From NCBI GenBank assembly GCA_900553755.1, contig USEX01000004.1, positions 1 through 62,850 on the forward strand: a stretch of 62,850 bases of DNA, given 5' to 3'. The position numbers were made by a program, and so were the translations under genes. The stretch is from an uncultured Clostridium sp. GTDB lineage: Bacteria > Bacillota > Clostridia > TANB77 > CAG-508. The notes below the pieces were generated by a model. That model saw only the letters and a list, made by a program, of their open reading frames with translations, had not been told where the DNA came from and searched no databases. The stretch's first letter is position 1. The number at the start of each line of letters is the position of its first letter. Below, piece after piece: positions 1 through 6,767 of this stretch.

Positions 1-49
1 GTAATATTCTATATATTCAATTATATCATTTTCTAATTCTTCTATATTT

Positions 50-1430
50 TTATATGTCCAAAGATTCACCTGTATAAACATTTCCATCAACAAAGCAAAA
101 CTCTTCTGGCAGATTGTGAACTAAACAGCTGTCTTCCCCGACAAAATAATTATGATTATCTTCTACTTCAAAATTATACACAGTAATTTTTTCATTTTTT
201 ACTATGTTCTCTACATCTTTAACTATAATCTCCTGATTGTCTTGTGATAATAATATGTCTCCTACTTCTATATAATAAGCCTTTGTCCATCCTTTATTTT
301 TAGTATATATTTCGTGCCCTGTTGTAGCTTCTATAATAGATTTTTCTGTATATAATTTTGTAACTTTATAATCAGCATCGTGTTCAAACTTTTGCAATAC
401 TCTCTTAGCCTCAATTATATCCTTTTCTATATTCTTACTATAAACCAAATCACCCTCTTTTATATCTTGTATCTTAATATGTCCATTAGGAGTTGATACT
501 AAAGTGTTTTCTTTAAAGCATAATTGATCCACATAGAAATGAAAATATTTAGACTTATTTCCAAAACTATCATTTAACACATAAACCATATCTGTATATG
601 CCCTAGTTTCAGCATTTTTTTTATTTAAATCATTCGGGCCTCCTGCAACATGATAATTGGCTTCTCCTTCTAGACAATCATATGTTATTTCTCCCGCTCC
701 AACATAGTTGCTCCATATATCTAATACACAATTATCTGGAATATCTTTAAAGCATAAATCTTCGAGATTTATTCCTAAAGCATAAATTTCCGTTCCATCA
801 ATTACTTTAAGAGCACAAGTTGCCATCAGTTCCTCTTTACCTTTTACTTTACAAGTAATTGTAGTTTCTCCATTCTTTATTCCTGTTATTCTACCATTAC
901 TAATAGTTGCAACTGTTTTGTCAGAACTATCCCATATAAACTCTATTTTACCTTCGCTATTATCTACATTTACATTTATTGTTCCGACTCTTTCCATTTA
1001 TTAGTCCTGATTTTTCACCACAATCTAATGAGATAGAAGTTAAACTAGCATATGGATCAAATACTATTATTTTTGTTCCTATTTGAACCTTCCCAGTAGT
1101 TTCAATTTCTGTTTTTTCTTCTGAAGTAATTAAATTTCTATCTAGTAATGAAGTCAGCATATCATCTAAACTTTGAGCTTTACCATCATTAGTATTTTCT
1201 GGCAATGTATTATACATTTTCCATAAATCGCATTCTGTTGCAACACTATCCGCTCTCGTCTCTAATTTTGCCTCTTTTGCTTTTGTTATTATTCCATTGT
1301 TGCTAATCACAAGATTAATGCTTACTCCTGCTAAAATTAATAAGACAACGATCGTTACAACGAGTGCAATTAAGGTTATTCCTCGTGTTCCTTTCTTAAT
1401 TTTTTGCTTTTCATCTGTTCTCTTTCTCAT
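50..1430 (-). CDS. Prepilin-like N-terminus + Ig-like (Big_2) + Hint protein, joined by +1 frameshift at CGGA
   Basis: This is one gene in two frames. The first part (960-1430) starts after an AGGTAAAAG ribosome site. It has a basic leader, then GITLIALVVTI and a hydrophobic stretch (about residues 15-40), as in type IV prepilin-like proteins; the usual Glu5 is Ala. The second part (50-985) carries a bacterial Ig-like domain (WDSSDKTVATI, GITGI-like turn). It ends in a Hint autoprocessing domain that starts at Cys304 of the joined protein (CFKENTLVSTPNG), has a TTGHE block, and ends in VHN near residue 439. Removing one C at 986 joins the frames inside the Ig-like domain and gives about 459 residues. 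Only 20 residues follow VHN before a stop, so the cargo that Hint domains usually release is missing or in another frame (see the left-edge finding). Role inferred: a surface or pilus-associated self-processing protein, possibly a polymorphic toxin carrier. Confidence 0.7.
983..986 (-). other. Candidate +1 recoding site CGGA (prepilin-Hint gene)
   Basis: In the prepilin frame the codons read AGT CGG AAC and the frame ends seven codons later. If the C at 986 is skipped they read AGT GGA ACA and the Ig-like domain continues unbroken. This is one of four identical events in the window (also 7395-7398, 15608-15611, 51178-51181). The alternative is a real or technical single-base insertion. Confidence 0.6.
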
Positions 1431-1498
1431 TCTTTTACCTCCATTTTTTATTTTTTTATAAAGCTATTGGTTACAATTTACTATAATTTATGGATCTA

Positions 1499-1504
1499 TG
1501 TCAA
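1499..1504 (-). promoter_or_regulatory. Possible -35 box for the prepilin-Hint gene
   Basis: On the minus strand there is a perfect TTGACA at 1504-1499, about 70 bases upstream of the ATG. The -10 candidates 17-18 bases downstream are weak (TAAATT). It lies directly beside the left end of the IS element. This is a tentative call. Confidence 0.3.
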
Positions 1505-1573
1505 GTTTTTGGACACTTTTTTTGAGAATTTTTTGTATTTAAGGAATGTTTTGTGAAATTGTAAGTGCTTTCT

Positions 1574-2467
1574 TTAGGCTACTTCACTCTCAACTTCACA
1601 TGGTACTTTATATCCAATTGATGAATGGATTCTCTTTCTGTTGTACCAACCTTCTATAAATTCAAATATCGCTAATTTTGCTTCTTCAAAAGTTTCGTAC
1701 TCATGTAAATTCACTTCTTCTTTCTTTAATATGGCATTGAAGCTTTCCATACTTGCGTTATCATACGGATATCCCTTTTTGCTGTAAGAATGCCTTAAAT
1801 TTAATTCTCGTAAGTATTCTTCAACTTTATTTGATGTATATTGTGAACCTAAATCACTATTAAATATTGCTTTCTTCCTAAATTTTCCTTTTTTTCTTGC
1901 ATTCTCTATAGCCTTGATTACTAAATCTGCATCCATATTTTTCCCATAACTATATCCAATTACGCTTAAACTATATAAATCCATTGCTATTGCTAAGTAT
2001 GTCCAACCTAGCTCTTTGGTGTATATATATGTAATGTCTGAAACTAGTTTTTCTCTAAGATGTTTAGCTTTAAATTCCTGTTTTAATAAATTGGGTTTAT
2101 TTGTATCATCAACTTTACTTTTTGCTGGTCCTGGATTATATTTTTTTATAATCGCAGATTTAATTCCTAATATCCTCATTCTTCTTGCAACTCTTTTTTG
2201 ACTAACTTTAATTCCATCTTTTTCTAGTTATTTCTTTATTTTAGGAGATCCATATCTTCCTTTTGAATTATTATATTTTTCCAGTATCTTCCTGTCTAAT
2301 TCCTTGTTGCTTTCTTCATAGCTGTTTACTTTTCCTTGTTGATGATAATAATATACTGAACGCGGTACTTTTAGTACCTTGCATAGCAATCTTACATTAT
2401 GTTTATCCTTATTTTTTTCTATGAACTTTATTCTTTCTTCTATTTCTGCGTGAATATGGCAACCGCT
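1574..2467 (-). pseudogene. IS3-family transposase OrfB (DDE integrase core), nonsense mutation
   Basis: This frame encodes the catalytic part of the transposase. A HTH_21-like segment (RYGSPKIKK) is followed by the DDE core: Asp in SDITYIYT, Asp in FNSDLGSQYTS, and Glu in the DNASMESF...LKKEE block. It ends with the usual YNRKRIHSSIGYKVP tail. It is entered by -1 slippage from orfA. At 2228-2230 a TAA interrupts the frame (PKIKK-stop-LEKDGIK) where a Glu codon is expected. Only the part from the ATG at 2179 (201 residues) remains open, so the enzyme should not be made intact. The stop is not linked to a CGG codon and looks like ordinary decay. Confidence 0.85.
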
Positions 2468-2718
2468 TTTTTTAGTATTTCATTTTCTTCTTTAGCTTTA
2501 GCTAATTCCTTCTTTAAACGTTTTATTTCATGATTTGTAGTTGTTTCATTATTTGCAACCTTTATTTTTCCATATTCCTTTATCCATCTATATAATGTTG
2601 CTTCTGCAATGCCATATTCACGTTTGATTTCTACTACTGGCTTTTTATTTTCGTATAATTCTATAATCATCTTCTTAAAATCTTCATCATAACTTTTTTT
2701 CATAGCCACCTTCGACAC
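2440..2718 (-). CDS. IS3-family OrfA (HTH transposase subunit)
   Basis: The product is 92 residues. It has an N-terminal helix-turn-helix (YDEDFKKMIIELYE...YGIAEATLYRWIKEYG) followed by a leucine-rich coiled coil (about residues 62-85), the standard OrfA layout. It binds the element ends and supplies the N-terminal part of the OrfAB fusion transposase. The likely start is GTG at 2718, five bases after AAAGGAG; an in-frame ATG at 2703 is possible. The reading frame is intact, but its partner orfB is broken. Confidence 0.85.
   Translation of the reverse strand: MSKVAMKKSYDEDFKKMIIELYENKKPVVEIKREYGIAEATLYRWIKEYGKIKVANNETTTNHEIKRLKKELAKAKEENEILKKAVAIFTQK
2467..2473 (-). promoter_or_regulatory. 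-1 slippery heptamer A AAA AAA between orfA and orfB
   Basis: The run of seven A residues on the minus strand is phased A-AAA-AAA-G in the orfA frame. A -1 slip puts the ribosome exactly into the orfB frame (next codon AGC at 2467). This is the known mode of IS3-family OrfAB synthesis. It is a -1 event and is mechanistically distinct from the CGGA +1 sites. Confidence 0.75.
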
Positions 2719-2730
2719 ACTCCTTTCTGA

Positions 2731-2979
2731 TTAGTGTACATAATCTATTATGCACCCTCTCATAAAATGTGTCCATATATCTATTCTAACACCACCTATT
2801 GTATTCTGCAATTCATCTTGATTATAATAACCCATACAAGTAGTTAAATCTCCCTGTGGATCTGCATCAATAAGTAAAACCTTTTTACCCTCTTTTGCAA
2901 GAGCTACACCTAAAGAAAAAGTGGTAGTTGTTTTTCCAACTCCACCCTTTTGATTGGCTATGGCTATAATTTTACTCAT
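2731..2979 (-). pseudogene. ParA/Soj-type ATPase, 3' part lost at IS insertion
   Basis: The first ~68 residues are a clear ParA N-terminus: ANQKGGVGKTTTTFSLG is the deviant Walker A motif and LLIDADPQGDLTTCMG is motif A'. After NTI the frame runs into the IS end (2775) and stops in it at 2731. The rest of the ATPase (about 180 residues) is absent on the other side of the IS. ParA proteins segregate plasmids or mobile elements, so this points to a former plasmid-like or conjugative element. The ATG overlaps the last codons of the preceding gene (GATGAGTAA), which suggests they were translated together. Confidence 0.85.
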
Positions 2980-3286
2980 CGTCTTCCTCCTGTTCTTCTG
3001 TTATTTGAACATAGTCATCACCAAATTCACTTGAATAATCTCCTTCTGCTTTTATACAATTTATGTAATCAAATATTGATTCATTTAATGCCATAAAGAT
3101 AACATCTAAATTTATATTGTTTGAATTATATGGTTTAAGTTCTCTTAAATATCCATTTACTAGAATCATGTCTTCCATTTCTAAAACAATATAATCATCT
3201 ACATCAATATCATTTTCAAATATAAAGCAAAATGGTGGTTCACTTATAGCACTATAAACAATGTTCATTAAATCATTAACAGACAT
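2972..3286 (-). CDS. Small acidic hypothetical protein next to parA
   Basis: This 104-residue protein is not recognised. It is acidic, especially at the C-terminus (ITEEQEEDDE), and has no signal peptide or membrane segment. Its stop overlaps the parA start by 8 bases, so the two were probably one translation-coupled operon. A role with the ParA partition module or replication of a mobile element is a guess from position only. Confidence 0.55.
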   Translation of the reverse strand: MSVNDLMNIVYSAISEPPFCFIFENDIDVDDYIVLEMEDMILVNGYLRELKPYNSNNINLDVIFMALNESIFDYINCIKAEGDYSSEFGDDYVQITEEQEEDDE

Positions 3287-3307
3287 TAGATATTGATTAT
3301 CAAGTAG

Positions 3308-3499
3308 TTATTTTAATTCTTTATTGTTAGTTTCAGAAATCTTATTTCTAACATCTCGAACATCTAGCACCTTTTGTGTTGCTAATAATAAATGTTTCTT
3401 AAATAAATATCTTTCTTCCATCTCATATATTTTTCTTTGTATATGATATGAATTTTTTAATTTTTCTTTTGTTATTTCTTCTAAATCTTTTTCTTTCAT
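3308..3499 (-). CDS. Small basic hypothetical protein
   Basis: The product is 63 residues, rich in Lys and Glu and predicted helical (KDLEEITKEKLKNSYHIQRKIYEMEERYLF). It starts at an ATG preceded by a good AGAGAGG ribosome site. It lies 22 bases upstream of the acidic gene in the same direction, so it probably heads the same small operon ending in the broken parA. I do not recognise a family. Confidence 0.5.
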   Translation of the reverse strand: MKEKDLEEITKEKLKNSYHIQRKIYEMEERYLFKKHLLLATQKVLDVRDVRNKISETNNKELK

Positions 3500-3597
3500 C
3501 TTTACCTCTCTTTCTTGGAAGCATAAAAAAGAAGATAACTTATTACAGTATGTCGCAGTTTTAAGAATATATACTTTATGAAAGGACGGTTGATGTT

Positions 3598-4410
3598 ATG
3601 GCTAAAAACTATAACTGGAGAATCAAACGGGAATATTACAATCTTATCAACAAGGGAATCAATACCCTTGAAGTAAGGGTTGGATATCCTGATATTAAAA
3701 GAGTTCAAAAAGGTGATACAATCACTTTTAAGGACTATTCTAATATCAAGTTTGAGGTTATCCGTGTAACTCGCTATGAAGATTTCCCTGACATGCTCGA
3801 CAATGAAGATTCTTCTAAGGCAATTCCTGGCGTTACCAAGTATAAAGCTTTGGAAATGTATCAGGAAATTTATCCTGAAGATAAGGAAGCTTTGGGAGTC
3901 TATGTGTTTGAACTTCGCAAACAGACAAACGATATGAGGATTTACACATTAAGCTCTCTTATCAACAACCATAATCTCTTTGGTAAATTTGCACAGGCTG
4001 CTTATTCTGTTACGGATTACATCTGTAAAGATTATCCTAAGCATTTTGAGTGGTATTGGGCAAAAGAAATTCCTAGAGTATTTAATGGTACTGGCGAAGT
4101 CGTTATTTGCACAATTAATAACAATGTAGCTGGTGTAGCATTTTTGAAAAAGGATGATACTGAAAGCAAGATTTGTACTTTTCTCGTAGTAGAAGGCTAT
4201 CGTGGGAAACATGTTGCAACAAAGATGTTAGAACAAGCTTTTAAGTATCTCGGTACTACAAAGCCTCTTATCACAATTGCAGACTACAAAATCCCAATGT
4301 TTGAGCCTATCATCAAGAAATATAATTGGGAGTTGACTCAAACTATGAGCGAAGGCTACTATAACAACTCTTCTCGTGAGTTAGTGTACAACGGAGAACT
4401 TCCCGAATAG
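3598..4410 (+). CDS. ASCH domain + GNAT acetyltransferase fusion protein
   Basis: The product is 270 residues. Residues 1-105 form an ASCH (PUA-like) domain: INKGINTLEVRVGYPDIKRVQKGDTITF is the ligand-pocket region and GVYVFELRK the last strand. Residues 110-270 are a GNAT acetyltransferase with the acetyl-CoA loop VVEGYRGKHVATKML. ASCH domains bind modified nucleosides or RNA, and the fused acetylase suggests acetylation of an RNA-linked or small-molecule substrate; the substrate is unknown. The ribosome site is AAAGGA upstream of ATG 3598. Codon use differs from its neighbours (CGC, CGT, AGG, GGG and the only ordinary in-frame CGG found in the window, 3628-3630), which suggests recent transfer. 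It converges on the second ASCH gene. Confidence 0.75.
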   Translation: MAKNYNWRIKREYYNLINKGINTLEVRVGYPDIKRVQKGDTITFKDYSNIKFEVIRVTRYEDFPDMLDNEDSSKAIPGVTKYKALEMYQEIYPEDKEALGVYVFELRKQTNDMRIYTLSSLINNHNLFGKFAQAAYSVTDYICKDYPKHFEWYWAKEIPRVFNGTGEVVICTINNNVAGVAFLKKDDTESKICTFLVVEGYRGKHVATKMLEQAFKYLGTTKPLITIADYKIPMFEPIIKKYNWELTQTMSEGYYNNSSRELVYNGELPE

Positions 4411-4433
4411 TTTTCAATCTGTCAAGGCAAAAC

Positions 4434-4475
4434 AAAACACACTCTTAGATTCAAATGAATTTTTGAGTGTGTTTT
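4434..4475. terminator. Bidirectional terminator between two ASCH genes
   Basis: AAAACACACTC at 4434-4444 pairs with GAGTGTGTTTT at 4465-4475, followed by T-rich sequence on both strands. It sits between the convergent ends of the ASCH-GNAT gene and the stand-alone ASCH gene. Confidence 0.8.
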
Positions 4476-4477
4476 TA

Positions 4478-4819
4478 TTATATTTTTTCAATTCGTATTC
4501 CGACAACACCATATTGTTTTTGTTTCTCTGGTGTATAAAATTCTTCTAATACACTTAATAATTCTTGCTTTGTCATTGATTTATCAGCCATCATTTCTAT
4601 ATCAAAATCCTCTAATAATTCTTCAAATGTATTATATCTTAACAAACCTATAACTTTGACTTTCATAGTCGTTTCTAATTCAGGTTCTTTTTGAAAAATT
4701 ATAGTATCTCCAATAGCAATTTTTTGTCTTTTTTCGTCATATAACCTCAATTCTATTCTTTTTGTGCCATTGTTAATATAATCGAAATATTTAGGTTGTA
4801 ATTTTAATATATGTTCCAT
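4478..4819 (-). CDS. ASCH domain protein (stand-alone)
   Basis: The product is 113 residues from the ATG at 4819, chosen because GGAGG lies just upstream; a longer in-frame start at 4882 has no such site. KYFDYINNGTKRIELRLYDE and IAIGDTIIFQ form the ASCH pocket, and the protein ends GVVGIRIEKI. ASCH proteins of this size include nucleoside amidohydrolases (YqfB-like) and RNA-binding proteins; I cannot tell which applies. It is convergent with, and not closely similar to, the ASCH part of the neighbouring fusion. Confidence 0.75.
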   Translation of the reverse strand: MEHILKLQPKYFDYINNGTKRIELRLYDEKRQKIAIGDTIIFQKEPELETTMKVKVIGLLRYNTFEELLEDFDIEMMADKSMTKQELLSVLEEFYTPEKQKQYGVVGIRIEKI

Positions 4820-4910
4820 TTTTTTACCTCCAGTTAGTATTGTAACACAAAGATTTTTTTTGTAAATAGCCATTCCAAGCAATTTTTATTTTATAAAATT
4901 TCATTAAATT

Positions 4911-5426
4911 TTAAGTAATATATTTTCTATGCGAATTTTTAACATTGTTTTGATTAACCATTGCATATTCCATTGTTGTGTCTATTTTAATATGTCCCAA
5001 TAATTTTGGTACTTGTTCTATTGGCATCTCTTTATCAATAGCCATAGTCGCCATTGTTCTTCTTATATTGTCTATTGTTACCATACCAGCTTTTGAATTG
5101 CTTTTATAATCAGCTAAATAGTTTCTTAATATTTCAGTAGTAATTTCATTTATTGGAAGATTTACAGTATCAAGCATTTTATTTATATTATCTCTGTAGT
5201 AATTTAAAGTTCTTGTTGAGCACCCTTCAATTTCCTTAGATGCTATAAATCTATCTAAAATATCTGTATTATTCTTTTGAGTTTTTTGCCTTTTAATTTG
5301 TTCTATTATTTCAATTTGATAATTTAAACATATTTCTGTAAGTATTTCTCTTAATCTTATTCTTTGGTTATCATCTAAGAAGTCTGCCATTTTAGTAGTT
5401 ACTTCTTTGATAAATAACTCTTTCAC
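4911..5426 (-). pseudogene. Tyrosine recombinase/integrase with internal in-frame deletion
   Basis: The N-terminal half is the SAM-like DNA-binding domain of phage/ICE integrases (DRFIASKEIEGCSTRTLNYY ... AGMVTIDNIRR). The C-terminal end is the catalytic tail (LLGHIKIDTTMEYAMVNQ), with the LGH motif and the active-site Tyr. The segment between them, about 110-130 residues carrying the first catalytic Arg and the Lys, is missing. The join falls at an IRR/FRR-like sequence present in both parts of normal relatives, which suggests deletion between short repeats. The frame stays open (171 residues), but catalysis is unlikely. It is a remnant of the mobile element that also left parA. Confidence 0.8.
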
Positions 5427-5491
5427 TTACATTTCTCCTTTCTTTGTAATTAAAAGAAGAATAGATTCTTATTTCTATTCTTCTTTGGCTA

Positions 5492-6340
5492 TTATTCATT
5501 TACTATATAACCTGTTGTATCTGGTTTTACAATATCGCTATCTTTTACAATATTAAATTTATATTCATAATCAACTACTGCATCATTTTTTCTTGTTATT
5601 TCTTTATTTGATTTTTCTATATTTCTAACTGCCAATCCTGTTTCTTTATCTATATACCTTTCATAACTATTTCCTTTAATAACATAACACTCTTTTCCAT
5701 TACAATAAGTAGAATCAATTCCTGTTATTAAGGCATATTGGAGATTTGCTAATATTCCATCTGCTACATAAGTTACAGGCAATATATGTCCACCTATCAT
5801 TGTCTCTGCATTTAGTACATATTTTTTTCCCTCTGATTCTGTCATAAATAGTTGTTCTTCGCCTTTTCTATAATAAGTTATTTTTTGAATATTACTTCCA
5901 TTAACAACTTTAGTAAGTGTAGTCAAGTAATCTTCTCCTTTATTATAACTTTCTGTTATAGTTAAAGTATCTCCTTGATATGAATATAATCTCACATAAT
6001 AATTATCGTTTATTCTGTTTTCAGTTGCTTTTCCAGAAAGCGAAGACATTATAATTGTTCTTCTTCCTACAGCTATTACATATATTAATATTATAATTAA
6101 TAATGTATATTTTAAAATTTTTAATTTCTTATTATATTTTTTAATATATTTTACCTCTCTGTCATCTCTTTTTGTAGTACTTACTTTAATTTCTTTTTGC
6201 ATATTTTCTAATACTTTTTGACATTCCGGACACTCTTTTAAATGTTCCTCAATAAAACGATTGGTTTCTTCATTTGTTAAATTTTCAATGTAATTTGGTA
6301 ATAAATCTTGGACAATCTTACAATCTCTTTTCTCTTTCAT
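5492..6340 (-). CDS. Zinc-finger (zf-HC2) anti-sigma factor, membrane-anchored
   Basis: The product is about 282 residues from the ATG at 6340, nine bases after AAAGGAGG. The N-terminus is a cytoplasmic zf-HC2 zinc domain (C-KIVQDLLPNYIE...HLKECPECQ, His-x3-Cys-x2-Cys). One membrane helix follows near residues 75-95 (YTLLIIILIYVIAVG), then an extracellular domain of ~180 residues. Such proteins hold an ECF sigma factor inactive until a surface signal releases it. The start overlaps the sigma stop (TGATATG), so the pair was translationally coupled. The sigma gene is broken, which leaves this anti-sigma without its partner. Confidence 0.8.
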   Translation of the reverse strand: MKEKRDCKIVQDLLPNYIENLTNEETNRFIEEHLKECPECQKVLENMQKEIKVSTTKRDDREVKYIKKYNKKLKILKYTLLIIILIYVIAVGRRTIIMSSLSGKATENRINDNYYVRLYSYQGDTLTITESYNKGEDYLTTLTKVVNGSNIQKITYYRKGEEQLFMTESEGKKYVLNAETMIGGHILPVTYVADGILANLQYALITGIDSTYCNGKECYVIKGNSYERYIDKETGLAVRNIEKSNKEITRKNDAVVDYEYKFNIVKDSDIVKPDTTGYIVNE

Positions 6341-6341
6341 A

Positions 6342-6670
6342 TCAATCAACCTCCTTTAATTGATTTTTTCCTCGGTAAAATGTTACTCTAGCCCAGTTTT
6401 CTGTTTTATTCAAAATAATTCCTATTTCTTTAAAACTAAGTTCTCCTGTTATCCTTAAATACATTACTTCTCTTGTTTTCTCATCTAAATACTGCATTTT
6501 TTTATATAATGAAATTTTTTCATCATTTGACATAACCATACTGACATCTTACATTCGCCCTTATATGTATCAATTTTCTTTACTGCTTTATAAAAGGTTT
6601 CTTGGGTAAGTTCTTCAGAAATATCATTATTATGAGTTAAACAGAATAAGTATGACGTATGAAATTTCAT
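6342..6670 (-). pseudogene. ECF sigma-70 factor, internally deleted and frame-shifted
   Basis: Region 2 is recognisable in one frame (LFCLTHNNDISEELTQETFYKAVKK then SVWLC, 6485-6670). Region 4 lies in another (LDEKTREVMYLRITGELSFKEIGIILNKTENWARVTFYRGK, 6342-6539). Between WLC and the region-4 helix, about 35-40 residues of linker expected in ECF sigmas are missing, and the frames overlap. The extreme N-terminus is also eroded, with an in-frame TAA just upstream. There is no CGG codon at the junction, so this is deletion decay and not the CGGA event. Confidence 0.75.
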
Positions 6671-6767
6671 TTCGTTACAAAATTTCCAAAAAAATTTTGT
6701 ATATTACATTAAAAATGTTCCTATTTTTAATTGATTTATTCAAATCATCTCCTATCTTCAATTATTT

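Larger units (their letters stand above)
1510..2775 (-). mobile_element. IS3-family insertion sequence (about 1.27 kb), probably inactive
   Basis: The ends are an inverted repeat. TGGACACTTTTTTTGAGA at 1510-1527 matches the complement of 2758-2775 (TGGACACATTTTATGAGA) at 16 of 18 positions. Inside are orfA and orfB in the arrangement typical of the IS3 family (IS150-like), with an A7 slippery run between them. No target duplication is obvious: the bases flanking the two ends differ. The right end lies inside a parA gene whose remainder is not found on the left side, so an adjacent deletion followed or accompanied insertion. Confidence 0.85.

Noticed and set aside
2228..2230. TAA in IS orfB as a reassigned or readthrough codon
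   Set aside because: TAA ends many other genes here in the normal way; one nonsense change in an IS gene is ordinary decay.
6342..6670. Sigma factor frame break as a fifth recoding site
   Set aside because: There is no CGG at the junction and about 35-40 residues of linker are missing, so it is a deletion.
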